Assembly (NCBI RefSeq): GCF_002909255.1
Contig: NZ_PIOB01000011.1
Location: forward strand, 1 to 64,000
Origin: Arenibacter hampyeongensis
GTDB lineage: Bacteria; Bacteroidota; Bacteroidia; Flavobacteriales; Flavobacteriaceae
Direction of reading: 5' to 3'
Length of the DNA: 64,000 nucleotides
The notes under the pieces are model-generated. The model was not told the DNA's origin. It searched no databases and was given only the letters and a program-made list of their open reading frames with translations. Positions 35,105-44,208 of this stretch are shown here, one piece after another; position 1 is the stretch's first letter, and each line of letters starts with the position of its first letter. A program made the position numbers and the translations under genes.

Positions 35105-37326
35105 GCTTCAATTTTTTTTTTAATATCAAAAATGTTCTCTCCTATTTTAGCATAGAATACCTCTGGTTTAAAAGGTTTGGTAACCACATCATTACATCCT
35201 GCGGCATAAAAACTTTCCAAACTGTCATCCAAGGAAATCGCGGTAAGTGCAATTATAGGGACCAATCTATTAAATTTTCTTATTTCTATAGTGGCTTCTT
35301 CCCCACTAATACCAGGCATATGGATATCCATTAAAATACAGTCGTAATCTGTTTTTCTGACCATGGCCACTGCTTCCAATCCATTGTTGGCAATATCACA
35401 GGTAATTTCCTTTTTGCTCAACATTTTCTTGGTAATTACTTGGTTGATTTTATTGTCTTCCACAATCAATATGTGTAGCCCGGCAAATTCGTATTCCACT
35501 TCGGTAATTTCGAATGGGATATCATCAATAAGATCATCCTTGCTTTTTAAATCCACCTCAAAGAAAAAGGAACTTCCTTTGCCCAATTCGCTCTTCAGCT
35601 GAATTTTACTTCCAAATAGCCCTAACAAACTTTTTACAATGGTCAATCCTAGACCAGTACCTCCGTATTCCCTGTTAATTTGGATAGAACCTTGTTCAAA
35701 GCTATCAAAAATAGTAAGCTGGCGTTCTGGGTCTATTCCAATTCCATTATCCTTCACTTCAAAATAAATGGTCAAATTCTCATCTTCTTTTCTCGCAAGT
35801 TTAGCGATAACTGTCACTTGGCCGTCCCTAGTGAATTTTATACCATTGCCAATAAGGTTTATGAATATTTGGGAAAGTTTTAATGGGTCACCCAATAAGT
35901 GGGAAGGAATATCCTCATCAAACTCCAATACAATTTTTGTTTTGTTCGCTTTCGCACTCTGATTCAATGAATTAATGACTTCCGAAAGTACCTTTTTAAG
36001 GTTGAAATCGATTTGAAGTGCTTCCAATTTGTCCGCATCTATTTTATTGATCTGAAGGATGTCGTTAATGAAATTCAATAGGTAGTCCCCGGAAAATTTT
36101 AAAGATTTTAAATGTTCTTTTTGGGCTTCACTTGGGTTCTCCTCCAGTAATAAATGGGTTAGACCGGTTACTGCGTAAAGCGGTGTTCGCAATTCATGGC
36201 TTACCGTGGACAAAAAGTTGGTTTTGGCCTCCATAGCCATTACCGCTGCATCCCTTGCTGTTTGCAACTCATTGTTCTTGGTATGTAATAAATCGTTGGT
36301 CTTAAGCTTAATTTGGTTGTTTCTATAAAGTGAAATGGCCAATATGGAAATGACTATTAAAAAGGCAGCTGTTAAAATAGCGGTTATTTCAGTTCTATTT
36401 TTGGATTGATTAAGTTCTTCGATCTTAGCTTCCTGCCTACCAATTTCATCGCGCATAAAATTGGTTTGAATCTCATCCGCTGTTTTGGTTTCTGCTAACG
36501 TTTTTTCAATAGTAAAGATAGAATCCTTAATATTCACTATGTTTTTATTGTAAAACAGTGCTGATTCAAATAGTCCTAATTTTGCATTGGAGATGGTGAG
36601 TAGCTGGTTGGCTTCCAATCTTTCAAGATAAAAGTTATTCGCCTTGGCCAATTTTAAGGCACTCTCTGCATTTTTAATGCTCTCCTCGTAATTTTCAGTT
36701 CTAAAATAAACTTCGGCCAATCTGATATGGGACTTGGCTGCCAGATATTCCTTTTCATAAATGTCCGTATTAACGGCCAATGCATTGAAATTCTTTGTGG
36801 CACTCTCATATTTTTCCAGGTTTAGAAAAATATTTCCCTCAACAAAAAGGATATTATTCAGTAAATTCCGGTCATTGTTTATTTGTTTGGCCTCATTGAG
36901 CATGGATATGGCCAGGAAGTTTTTGCCATCCCGATAGGAAATAATGGCGTCTATGTACTTGTGTGTTGCCTCGCCGTAGGGGTAGGAAATATCCTTTAAA
37001 AGGGATTTTGATCTATCTGCGTAATATTCTGCACTATCGTCCTTTCCCAATCTTAAATATAAAACGGCAAATTTGTGATAGGTGTCTATAAGTGCCTTTT
37101 GGTCGTTGTTCTTGAAGGCAATTTCCATAGCCGTATTCAAGTCCTCAAGAGCTGGCTCAATTTTGTTTTTATTGCCCAATTCCCTTGCTTTGTCAAAATA
37201 ATATTCTATATCTGTTTCAGCTGCTTTGGTTGCTTGGGAATAGGAATGGCTATAGTAAAAAAACAATAGAACTGCTAGGAACCATAATTTTTTGTTCAAA
37301 TTTATATGTAAGTATAAATGTCTCAA
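35101..37326 (-). CDS. TPR-containing hybrid sensor histidine kinase / response regulator
   Basis: 741 residues with a TTG start at 37326 that overlaps the GAPDH stop codon (TTGA). A signal peptide (residues 12-31, ending HSYSQ) leads to a periplasmic TPR-type helical sensor domain (about 35-285), a coiled-coil linker and a membrane helix near 315-335. The cytoplasmic part has HisKA with FLSTVSHELRTPLYAV (phospho-acceptor His), HATPase_c (NLIGNGIKFT, GGTGLGLTIVKSL) and a C-terminal receiver (LIVEDNKINQ, then CILMDIHMPG with the phospho-Asp). There is no DNA-binding output, so the signal is probably passed on by phosphotransfer or the receiver is autoregulatory. Ligand unknown. It is coupled translationally to the GAPDH gene just upstream. 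Confidence 0.9.
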   Translation of the reverse strand: MRHLYLHINLNKKLWFLAVLLFFYYSHSYSQATKAAETDIEYYFDKARELGNKNKIEPALEDLNTAMEIAFKNNDQKALIDTYHKFAVLYLRLGKDDSAEYYADRSKSLLKDISYPYGEATHKYIDAIISYRDGKNFLAISMLNEAKQINNDRNLLNNILFVEGNIFLNLEKYESATKNFNALAVNTDIYEKEYLAAKSHIRLAEVYFRTENYEESIKNAESALKLAKANNFYLERLEANQLLTISNAKLGLFESALFYNKNIVNIKDSIFTIEKTLAETKTADEIQTNFMRDEIGRQEAKIEELNQSKNRTEITAILTAAFLIVISILAISLYRNNQIKLKTNDLLHTKNNELQTARDAAVMAMEAKTNFLSTVSHELRTPLYAVTGLTHLLLEENPSEAQKEHLKSLKFSGDYLLNFINDILQINKIDADKLEALQIDFNLKKVLSEVINSLNQSAKANKTKIVLEFDEDIPSHLLGDPLKLSQIFINLIGNGIKFTRDGQVTVIAKLARKEDENLTIYFEVKDNGIGIDPERQLTIFDSFEQGSIQINREYGGTGLGLTIVKSLLGLFGSKIQLKSELGKGSSFFFEVDLKSKDDLIDDIPFEITEVEYEFAGLHILIVEDNKINQVITKKMLSKKEITCDIANNGLEAVAMVRKTDYDCILMDIHMPGISGEEATIEIRKFNRLVPIIALTAISLDDSLESFYAAGCNDVVTKPFKPEVFYAKIGENIFDIKKKIEA

Positions 37327-38333
37327 ACGTATTGTTTACGTATTATAAAGTTAATTAAATCTACAATTCTACTACTATACCCGGTTTCGTTGTCGTACCA
37401 TCCAATGATTTTAACCATTTTGCCGATAACCGAGGTCATCAGAGAATCAAACGTACAAGAGTAATAAGTATTGTTTATATCGATAGAAACTATGGGATCT
37501 TTTGTGTAATATAGAATGTTTTTAAGTTCCTTTTGCGAAATATTAAAAAAAGCATTATTAATTTCCTCTATTGAGGTTTGTCTTTTAACATTAAAAGTAA
37601 TGTCGGTTAAGGAGCAATTGGGCACAGGTACGCGTATTCCACAGCCTCCAATAACATCGGATAACTCTGGGAATATTCTTGTTAAAGCCTTGGCGGCTCC
37701 GGTGGTCGTAGGTACTATTGATTGTGAGGCAGCCCTAGCCCTTCTTAGGTCTTTATGTGGCTGGTCGTGCAGACTTTGGTCCGTGGTATAGGAATGTATA
37801 GTGGTGATGTAGGCCTGTTCTATACCACACAAGTCCTGAATTACCTTGATCATAGGTGCCGCATTGTTCGTGGTACAGGAGGCATTGGAAATAATGTCAT
37901 CCGTTTGATCTATGGTTTCATGGTTTATTCCGTATACCACCATTTTTATATCATCTTCCGTTGGTGGTACGCAAAGAATAACTTTATTTGCCCCGTTTTT
38001 CAAGTGCTGGGTTAAGGTGGATCGGTCCTTGAACCTCCCAGTTGCTTCAACAACAATATCCACTTCATAGTTGGACCAAGGAATATCATTTGGAGAATTG
38101 TGGTTTAACAAGCTTACCTTATTATCCCCGACAATAATTTGATTGTCATTATGGGAGACTTCTTTCTGAAATACTCCGTGTATACTATCATACTTTAATA
38201 AATGTGACAATGTACGTGCATCCGCCAAATCATTTATGGCCACCACCCTTAAATGGGGTTGATCGCTAAGAAGTCTAAATAGGGTACGACCAATTCTGCC
38301 GAAGCCGTTTATACCAATGTTAATCCGTTTCAT
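37323..38333 (-). CDS. gap: Type I glyceraldehyde-3-phosphate dehydrogenase
   Basis: 336 residues. The NAD-binding fold starts at once (NIGINGFGRIGRTLFR), and Asp35 after the second strand favours NAD over NADP. The nucleophile is Cys153 in SNASCTTNNAAP, where the usual CLAP is NAAP. The catalytic His180 lies in TTIHSYTTDQ, and HKDLRRARAASQSIVPTTTG is the phosphate site. It oxidises glyceraldehyde 3-phosphate in glycolysis or gluconeogenesis. The sequence is somewhat divergent, with the ASQSI pattern also seen in erythrose-4-phosphate dehydrogenases, so it may be a second, specialised GAPDH. Its stop overlaps the start of the histidine kinase gene, which is an unusual partnership. Confidence 0.88.
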   Translation of the reverse strand: MKRINIGINGFGRIGRTLFRLLSDQPHLRVVAINDLADARTLSHLLKYDSIHGVFQKEVSHNDNQIIVGDNKVSLLNHNSPNDIPWSNYEVDIVVEATGRFKDRSTLTQHLKNGANKVILCVPPTEDDIKMVVYGINHETIDQTDDIISNASCTTNNAAPMIKVIQDLCGIEQAYITTIHSYTTDQSLHDQPHKDLRRARAASQSIVPTTTGAAKALTRIFPELSDVIGGCGIRVPVPNCSLTDITFNVKRQTSIEEINNAFFNISQKELKNILYYTKDPIVSIDINNTYYSCTFDSLMTSVIGKMVKIIGWYDNETGYSSRIVDLINFIIRKQYV

Positions 38334-38402
38334 ATAAAGTGGTAAGCCATTTTATCCGTATAAATACGGAATTATATTTTAGATGTTGGGGGTAGGAATA
38401 AC

Positions 38403-39278
38403 CTACTTGATGTGCTTGTGCGCTTTGTATGAAGAACGGACCAAAGCTCCACTTTCTACATGTCTAAAACCAAGTTGAAGCCCTATTTCCTCATACTTTT
38501 TAAATTGGTCAGGTAAAATAAATTCCTTCACCGGTAAATGTTTTTTTGACGGCTGCAAATACTGTCCAATGGTAACCACGTCAACATTCGCCGCTCTAAG
38601 GTCTTCCATGGTTTGGATTACCTCTTCCTCCCTTTCGCCAAGTCCCAACATTATTCCGGACTTGGTACGGTTGGCACCATTTTCTTTTAAGTAGGCAAGG
38701 ACGCCCAAACTCCTTTCGTATTTCGCCTGTATTCGAACTTCCCTAGTTAATCTTTTTACCGTTTCCATGTTGTGGGATATTACTTCTGGCCCAACAGCAA
38801 GTATGCGATCTAAATGGGTTGTGATACCTTGAAAATCGGGAATCAAGGTCTCCAATGTAGTGGTGGGATTCATTCTCCGAATGGCCTTAACCGTTTCGGC
38901 CCATATTATAGAGCCCATATCCTTGAGGTCGTCCCGATCCACAGAAGTGATAACAGCGTGTTTAATATCCATAATTTTTATGGATCTGGCCACTTTTTCC
39001 GGTTCTTCCCAGTCCACATCTTCTGGCCTTCCCGTTTTTACACCGCAAAATCCGCAGGAGCGGGTACAGACGTTTCCTAGAATCATAAATGTGGCGGTAC
39101 CTTCTCCCCAACATTCGCCCATATTGGGACAACTGCCCGAAGTACAGATGGTGTGAAGGTTATATTTATCCACCAATCCCCTTAATTGGGTGTATTTTTT
39201 ACCTGTCGGAAGTTTAACCCTTAACCATTTGGGTTTGCCTTTTGGAGGAATCACACTTTCTGTAGTTTCAATACTCAT
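38403..39278 (-). CDS. lipA: Lipoyl synthase
   Basis: 291 residues. Both iron-sulfur cluster motifs are visible: the auxiliary cluster in [13 protein letters not shown] and the radical-SAM CxxxCxxC in [15 protein letters not shown]. The C-terminal [11 protein letters not shown] contains the RSSY motif that supplies the serine ligand. It inserts two sulfur atoms into protein-bound octanoate to make lipoate for 2-oxoacid dehydrogenases and glycine cleavage. LipB is not in the window. Single gene on the minus strand, about 80 bases downstream of the sigma factor gene; co-transcription is possible. Confidence 0.95.
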   Translation of the reverse strand: MSIETTESVIPPKGKPKWLRVKLPTGKKYTQLRGLVDKYNLHTICTSGSCPNMGECWGEGTATFMILGNVCTRSCGFCGVKTGRPEDVDWEEPEKVARSIKIMDIKHAVITSVDRDDLKDMGSIIWAETVKAIRRMNPTTTLETLIPDFQGITTHLDRILAVGPEVISHNMETVKRLTREVRIQAKYERSLGVLAYLKENGANRTKSGIMLGLGEREEEVIQTMEDLRAANVDVVTIGQYLQPSKKHLPVKEFILPDQFKKYEEIGLQLGFRHVESGALVRSSYKAHKHIK

Positions 39279-39360
39279 ACTATGATTTTATGCAAATATA
39301 CGAAATGGGATATAGTTAAAATGCCAATTTGGGGCAAAGTATAGTGATCCAAAAAACCGC

Positions 39361-39927
39361 CTATTGTTTGTTTTTAATAATTTCCGCTAGAAGCCTTTTG
39401 GCCCGTAATAATTTCACTTTTACATTATTGACGGGTTCCCCCAATTTTTCAGCTATTTCTGCATAAGGGAGCTCTTGGAAATATCTAAGATTTATTACTT
39501 CTTGGTAATGTGGCTTTAATCTTTTAATGTATTCCAACAGAGCGGCCAAGTTTTGTTCTGTAATTAAACTATCCTCAGGGGAAGGGCCTTCATCCAAAAC
39601 CTTCTTTATAGCTTCGTTGCTGTTTTCCTGGTTGCCATGTATGACGTTTCTTTTGCTCTTCCGAATTAAATCGATGTGCAAATTTTTGGAAATGGTTATC
39701 AACCACGTTTTAAATTGGTAGGAATCGTCGAAGGTGTGAATCTTGTCAAAAGCTTTGGAAAATGTCTGGATTGTTATATCCTCTGCATCATTCTCATTTT
39801 TGGTCCGGATCAATTGAAACCCGTATACGTCGTTCCAAAAGCTATTTAATAATGCGCTAAAGGCAATCTGATTGCCCATTTTGGCTTTTTCAATAAGTTG
39901 GGGAAGTGGTTCTTCGGTTTTGTCCAA
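39361..39927 (-). CDS. ECF-type sigma-70 family RNA polymerase sigma factor
   Basis: 188 residues with TTG as the only usable start before Met17; an in-frame TAA lies just upstream. Region 2 is seen as DVYGFQLIRTKNENDAEDITIQTF with KTWLITISKNLHIDLIRK, and region 4 as YFQELPYAEIAEKLGEPVNNVKVKLLRAKRLL. The size and absence of regions 1 and 3 place it in the ECF group. No anti-sigma factor is adjacent; the small cysteine-rich membrane protein gene lies 30 bases upstream. Its regulon is unknown. The lack of a partner suggests control by other means, or that the small membrane protein takes part. Confidence 0.87.
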   Translation of the reverse strand: MDKTEEPLPQLIEKAKMGNQIAFSALLNSFWNDVYGFQLIRTKNENDAEDITIQTFSKAFDKIHTFDDSYQFKTWLITISKNLHIDLIRKSKRNVIHGNQENSNEAIKKVLDEGPSPEDSLITEQNLAALLEYIKRLKPHYQEVINLRYFQELPYAEIAEKLGEPVNNVKVKLLRAKRLLAEIIKNKQ

Positions 39928-39957
39928 GATAAGGTTTTATATAATGTGCAATAAAGG

Positions 39958-40161
39958 CTATTGTGTTATGGAATCTTTTCTGCAGTCCTGTTCGGTAGGA
40001 AGTTTGCCGCAATAGCCACATGCTTCACCTTCCTTGTTTAAAAATGGACTTTGACTGGCGCATGTTCCTGCAAATTTGCCATCTTTTTTAGACCATATTT
40101 TTATTGCTATACCTGCAAAAGCAAGTGCAAGTAGCCCTATAGTTAAAAGTAAAAATTTCAT
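39958..40161 (-). CDS. Small membrane protein with four cysteines, NqrM-like layout
   Basis: 67 residues. One membrane helix (residues 3-22, LLTIGLLALAFAGIAIKIW) is followed by a short basic segment and a tail with four cysteines at 34, 48, 51 and 60, in AGTCASQSPF and GEACGYCGK. The layout (one N-terminal helix plus Cys-rich tail) resembles NqrM, which helps deliver iron to the Na+-translocating NADH:quinone reductase, but identity is low by eye and no nqr genes are nearby. Homologues are usually labelled only as membrane or secreted proteins. It may be co-transcribed with the sigma factor gene 30 bases downstream. Confidence 0.7.
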   Translation of the reverse strand: MKFLLLTIGLLALAFAGIAIKIWSKKDGKFAGTCASQSPFLNKEGEACGYCGKLPTEQDCRKDSITQ

Positions 40162-40240
40162 ATCCCTGCATTATTTAATGCAAAGATATGAAATTTATAA
40201 CCTTCCCAAGAAGGATTGGGATTACTTTAAATCTTGGTTC

Positions 40241-40999
40241 CTAATAGGAGATATTGGCCACTATATTTTCTATTGTAGGACTGGAATTACCTCCTTTTTG
40301 TTCTATGGTAATATATCCAACAGCATTCTCTCCATAGGGTAGGGCCATTAATTTTTCACTGTTGCTCGCTTCCTGTATTACTCCCAGGTTAAGCATTTGG
40401 CCATTGACCTCTGCCCACATTTGGTAGCACTGGTTTTCCGGTAGGTTGGGCAATTTACTCACATTAATATAGGATAGTTTTTTTACAGGATTAACATAGG
40501 CCACGGCCTTAAGTTCTTTGGCCTTGTTGTTGCCCTGCACCGTCAGTCGCTTTGTTCTAGGATTGTTAAGAACTATGAATTGATTTCTAACATCCTCCAA
40601 CTGCAAACGCATATTTTCCTCCAAGTTTTGAATCTTATTGTTCACAATAACATTTTCCTCTTGTAAACTTTGGTTCTGGTTCCAAAAGAAATAGGACGCT
40701 CCCGCAAATAATAGGGCAGCAAAACTGGCCGCTATAGCGTACTTAAAGAATTTTGATCTGATGGAATTCTCCGCTTTGACCCTATTTTGAATCCTTTCTT
40801 TTAGGCCTGCCGGAGTCTTAATGGCGTGTAACTTGGCAAATATTTCAAGGTTTTCCTGTAGTTCAATGTAGGTATTCCTTACTTCAGGATACATGGCGAT
40901 GTATCTTTCTACCTGCAATGCTTCCTCCTGATTGGTTGTTCCCAAGAGATATTTCTCAAGGAGGTCTGTTTCTAAAAATATTTTAATTTTCTCTTTCAT
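40241..40999 (-). CDS. RskA-like anti-sigma factor
   Basis: 252 residues. The N-terminal cytoplasmic part (LLEKYLLGTTNQEEALQVERY) is a zinc-less anti-sigma domain. A membrane helix (KYAIAASFAALLFAGASYFFW) lies at about 84-106, then a short coiled coil and a periplasmic RskA domain (VNPVKKLSYINVSKLPNLPE, YQMWAEVNGQMLNLGVI). Family knowledge: such proteins hold a SigK-type ECF factor at the membrane until regulated proteolysis releases it. The cognate sigma gene (41085-41654) lies immediately upstream, 85 bases away, in the usual sigma/anti-sigma order. Confidence 0.88.
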   Translation of the reverse strand: MKEKIKIFLETDLLEKYLLGTTNQEEALQVERYIAMYPEVRNTYIELQENLEIFAKLHAIKTPAGLKERIQNRVKAENSIRSKFFKYAIAASFAALLFAGASYFFWNQNQSLQEENVIVNNKIQNLEENMRLQLEDVRNQFIVLNNPRTKRLTVQGNNKAKELKAVAYVNPVKKLSYINVSKLPNLPENQCYQMWAEVNGQMLNLGVIQEASNSEKLMALPYGENAVGYITIEQKGGNSSPTIENIVANISY

Positions 41000-41084
41000 G
41001 GCTTTTGTTTTTGTAGCACCACTGGGTTGGATATGCTTTTAGGTCAGCTGAATTGTTGGGCCTTTGTATAATCAACGTTGTGCT

Positions 41085-41654
41085 TTAATTCATAAATAAA
41101 CTTAGTAAAAGTGCGAGCACCATGCTTGAACCATATATTTTCTTTAATTCCCTTAGACCTATTTTTAATCTAGATTTAATAGTGCCTAGTGGTATGTCCA
41201 ATTCATCGCTTGCCTCCTGTTGGGTCATTCCTTGAAAAAATAAGGCGTCCAATACAATTTGATATTTTGAATCTATTTTATCCAAATTATCCTGAACGTC
41301 CATCAACTCGGGAATTATTCCTTCAGTTCCTAGTTTATATACGTCGGAAACGTCCATTTGGATTTCTTTGTCGGATTTGTTGTTTGCACTTCGTAATTTG
41401 TCTATGGCCGTATTGCGGGTAATCCTAAAAAGCCAAGTAAATAATTTTGCTTTGGTAGGGTCGTAGGAATCAGATTTCTTCCATATTTTAACAAAACTTT
41501 CCTGTACCACGTCTTGGGCCAAATCTTCATCGCGCACCACTTTGTAAGCAACACCGTATAAGGTATCCCCATAGTGTTCATATAGGAGTGAAATGGCCTT
41601 GTCATTTCGCTCTTGAAGGAGCTCAACAATATGATTTTCAAGTAATATGCTCAT
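41085..41654 (-). CDS. SigK-type ECF sigma factor
   Basis: 189 residues. Region 2: YGDTLYGVAYKVVRDEDLAQDVVQESFVKIW and KLFTWLFRITRNTAIDKLR; region 4: FFQGMTQQEASDELDIPLGTIKSRLKIGLREL. The protein ends in an unusual hydrophobic stretch (MVLALLLSLFMN) after region 4 that could touch the membrane or the anti-sigma factor. It is paired with the RskA-like gene downstream and presumably autoregulates that pair. The signal and the regulon are unknown. Confidence 0.9.
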   Translation of the reverse strand: MSILLENHIVELLQERNDKAISLLYEHYGDTLYGVAYKVVRDEDLAQDVVQESFVKIWKKSDSYDPTKAKLFTWLFRITRNTAIDKLRSANNKSDKEIQMDVSDVYKLGTEGIIPELMDVQDNLDKIDSKYQIVLDALFFQGMTQQEASDELDIPLGTIKSRLKIGLRELKKIYGSSMVLALLLSLFMN

Positions 41655-41825
41655 ATAATAAGTGTGTTCTCAAAAAAAAGATTCTTGGTAATCATCCAAT
41701 AACGTAATTCTTCTCGTATATACACAAACGCTAAATTATAAAATTGATTGTTATACTTAGCGTTTTATTGGATAAATGGACAGCTGGTAACTGTTCATTT
41801 AATTTTTGGTTAGTTTGGTTTGGTA

Positions 41826-41854
41826 TAGCCCCTGTCATTATGTGTCAGGGGCTA
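41826..41854. terminator. Hairpin overlapping the murB stop codon
   Basis: A 9-bp perfect stem (TAGCCCCTG / CAGGGGCTA) includes the murB TAG stop. The T-rich tract lies on the plus-strand side (TATTTTAT); on the minus strand the hairpin is not followed by a clear T-run, so it may stabilise the murB message rather than terminate it. Confidence 0.5.
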
Positions 41855-42868
41855 TTTTATGATATTGACCTCTGGGGTAATTCCGATTCCAAACCTTTTC
41901 ATTACGCTTTCTATAATTTTTTCCGCAAGATCGATTATCTCCTGGCCTGTTGCATGGCCGTAATTTACCAATACCAGCGCCTGATTCTTATGAACGCCGG
42001 CATCCCCGAATCGCTTTCCTTTAAATCCACATTGCTCAATCAACCAACCTGCCGGTATCTTATATTCCTTTTCGGACACCTTATAAAAAGGGGCTTCAGG
42101 GTATGTCTTGGTAAATTTATCGAATTCTCGCTTGCTTACTACTGGATTTTTGAAGAAACTTCCGCTGTTCCCCAATTCTTTGGGGTCTGGCAACTTGCTT
42201 TTTCTTATGGCTATAACCGCGTTGGAGACGTCCTTAATACTTGGGTTGGTGATGCCCTTATTTTGTAATTCTGAAACAATGGCCCCATAACCTACATGTA
42301 GAATATGATTTCTTTTGGATAATTTAAGATTGACCGAAGTTATTATAAATTTTCCAAGCCCTTCATTTTTAAAATAAGAATCCCGATATCCGAACTGGCA
42401 ATCTTCCTTGGTAAAGGTCTTAATTTGTTGGTTGGCTATTTCCATTGCCTCGCAACTTACAAAGGTATCCTTGAGTTCAACCCCATAGGCACCTATGTTT
42501 TGAATTGGCGCGGTACCGGTGTTTCCTGGAATTAGGGATAAATTCTCCAGGCCTCCATAATTTTGATCCAGGGTCCATAACACCATTTGATGCCAATTTT
42601 CACCGGCATTGACTTTAATACATACCTCGTCCGCATTTTCCCATAATATATCAATACCTTTCATATTAATATACACCACCAGGTCTTCCAAATCCCTTGT
42701 GATCAACATATTGCTTCCACCCCCAAGGACAAAAAAATTGGGATAATCCTTAAGCGACAGAACTTTATTAAGCCCCTCGATCGAGTTTATTTCACAAAAG
42801 AATTTTGCCTTTGCCTCTATACCAAAAGTATTGTACTTCTTAAGGGATATGTCTCGTTGTACTTCCAT
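41852..42868 (-). CDS. murB: UDP-N-acetylenolpyruvoylglucosamine reductase
   Basis: 338 residues, type I MurB like that of E. coli. FAD-binding GGGSNMLI and QNIGAYGVELKDTF, the tyrosine loop GYRDSYFKNEG, the proton donor serine in LGNSGSFFKNP, and a C-terminal GHATGQEIIDLAEKI are all seen. It reduces the enolpyruvyl group to lactyl in peptidoglycan precursor synthesis in the cytoplasm. Its start codon overlaps the stop of the aminotransferase gene upstream by one base (TAATG), so translational coupling is expected. Confidence 0.94.
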   Translation of the reverse strand: MEVQRDISLKKYNTFGIEAKAKFFCEINSIEGLNKVLSLKDYPNFFVLGGGSNMLITRDLEDLVVYINMKGIDILWENADEVCIKVNAGENWHQMVLWTLDQNYGGLENLSLIPGNTGTAPIQNIGAYGVELKDTFVSCEAMEIANQQIKTFTKEDCQFGYRDSYFKNEGLGKFIITSVNLKLSKRNHILHVGYGAIVSELQNKGITNPSIKDVSNAVIAIRKSKLPDPKELGNSGSFFKNPVVSKREFDKFTKTYPEAPFYKVSEKEYKIPAGWLIEQCGFKGKRFGDAGVHKNQALVLVNYGHATGQEIIDLAEKIIESVMKRFGIGITPEVNIIK

Positions 42869-44058
42869 TAATTGGCATACACCTTTAAGGCTTCCTTTAG
42901 AATGTGAACTGCTCTTTTAAGCTCCTCTTTTTCCAAAACATAGGCAATTCTGATCTGGTTTGTGCCCAAACCATCAGTGGCATAGAAACCTGCAGCTGGC
43001 GCTACCATTACGGTCTCCCCATCCAAATTGAAATCTTCCAATAGCCATTTTGCAAATGTATCGGCATTTTCAATTGGCAATTCTACTATACAATAAAAGG
43101 CACCCTGCGGTTTGGCAACTACCGCGCCCTCAATTTTGTTCAGTTCAGTGATAAGGATATTTCTACGCTCCTCATACTCCTTTTTTACGTCATCAAAATA
43201 ACTCTGTGGGGTATCCAAGGCAGCTTCACTTGCAATCTGCGCATAGGTAGGTGGCGATAGGCGTGCCTGTCCAAATTTTAGGGCAGTCTGTATTACCTCC
43301 TTGTTTTTAGAGACCAAGTATCCAATTCTGGCGCCGCACATGCTATATCTTTTGGAAACCGAGTCAACTATAATGGCATGTTCTGCCAAACTACCTTCCT
43401 GTAATATGGAATAATGCTCCCTATTGTCATAGGTAAATTCACGGTACACCTCATCGGCGACCAAGAATAGGTTATGCTTTTTTACAATATCGGCAAGTTT
43501 TTTTATTTCTTCCTTGCTGTATAAATATCCAGTAGGATTGCCTGGATTACAAATTAGGATAGCTTTTGTTCTAGGTGTAATCAATTTTTCAAATTCCTCA
43601 ATGGGAGGTAATGCAAAATTATCCTCGATATGTGACACGATCGGGACTACCTTAATTCCGGTTTCATTTGCGAATCCGTTATAATTGGCATAAAAGGGTT
43701 CCGGGATAATAATTTCATCACCAGTATCCGCTATAGTGCCCATTGAAAAGAAAAGTGCTTCAGATCCTCCGGTGGTAACTATAATATCGTCGGCCGCTAC
43801 ATGTATGTGGTTCTTGGCGTAATATCCAGCAATTTTTTGCCTATAGGTTTCAGCTCCTTCGGTTCGGCTATAGGCCAATACCTCAAGGGTATTGTTCTTA
43901 ACGGCATCCAAGGCAATTTTAGGGGTCTTTATATCGGGCTGACCAATATTTAGGTGAATTATTTTGATTCCTCTTTTTATCGCAGCTTCAGCAAAAGGCA
44001 CTAATTTTCTAATGGGAGATTCCGGCATTGCTGCGCCTCTCCGAGAAATTGATGGCAT
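42868..44058 (-). CDS. PLP-dependent class I/II aminotransferase
   Basis: 396 residues from ATG 44058. A TTG start seven codons upstream is possible but less likely. Fold type I hallmarks are NIGQPDIKTPKIA, ICNPGNPTGYLYSKEE, VADEVYREFTYD and the PLP lysine in VDSVSKRYSMCGARIGYLVS, with the C-terminal arginine in TNQIRIAYV. It looks like the aspartate/aromatic aminotransferase branch (Ib), but the donor and acceptor cannot be fixed by eye. It is translated in tandem with murB. Confidence 0.9.
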   Translation of the reverse strand: MPSISRRGAAMPESPIRKLVPFAEAAIKRGIKIIHLNIGQPDIKTPKIALDAVKNNTLEVLAYSRTEGAETYRQKIAGYYAKNHIHVAADDIIVTTGGSEALFFSMGTIADTGDEIIIPEPFYANYNGFANETGIKVVPIVSHIEDNFALPPIEEFEKLITPRTKAILICNPGNPTGYLYSKEEIKKLADIVKKHNLFLVADEVYREFTYDNREHYSILQEGSLAEHAIIVDSVSKRYSMCGARIGYLVSKNKEVIQTALKFGQARLSPPTYAQIASEAALDTPQSYFDDVKKEYEERRNILITELNKIEGAVVAKPQGAFYCIVELPIENADTFAKWLLEDFNLDGETVMVAPAAGFYATDGLGTNQIRIAYVLEKEELKRAVHILKEALKVYAN

Positions 44059-44208
44059 ATGAGTTGTAATTTTAAGCAAAAATGGGAAATCAATATGGAC
44101 AAAACAATAAAACAGCCTTATTTGATTCCATATTAATATGTTAAATCATTCTGCAGCATAATTTATTGTTTGTAAATTTAAGGGAATAGGTTACTGAAAT
44201 ATGGAAAA

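Noticed and set aside
41826..41854. Strong terminator for murB
   Set aside because: The hairpin is perfect, but the T-run is on the other strand, so it is kept only as a hairpin of uncertain function.
41744..42268. 174-codon plus-strand frame over murB
   Set aside because: Entirely opposite the murB coding sequence, which has all MurB motifs; no independent evidence supports the antisense frame.
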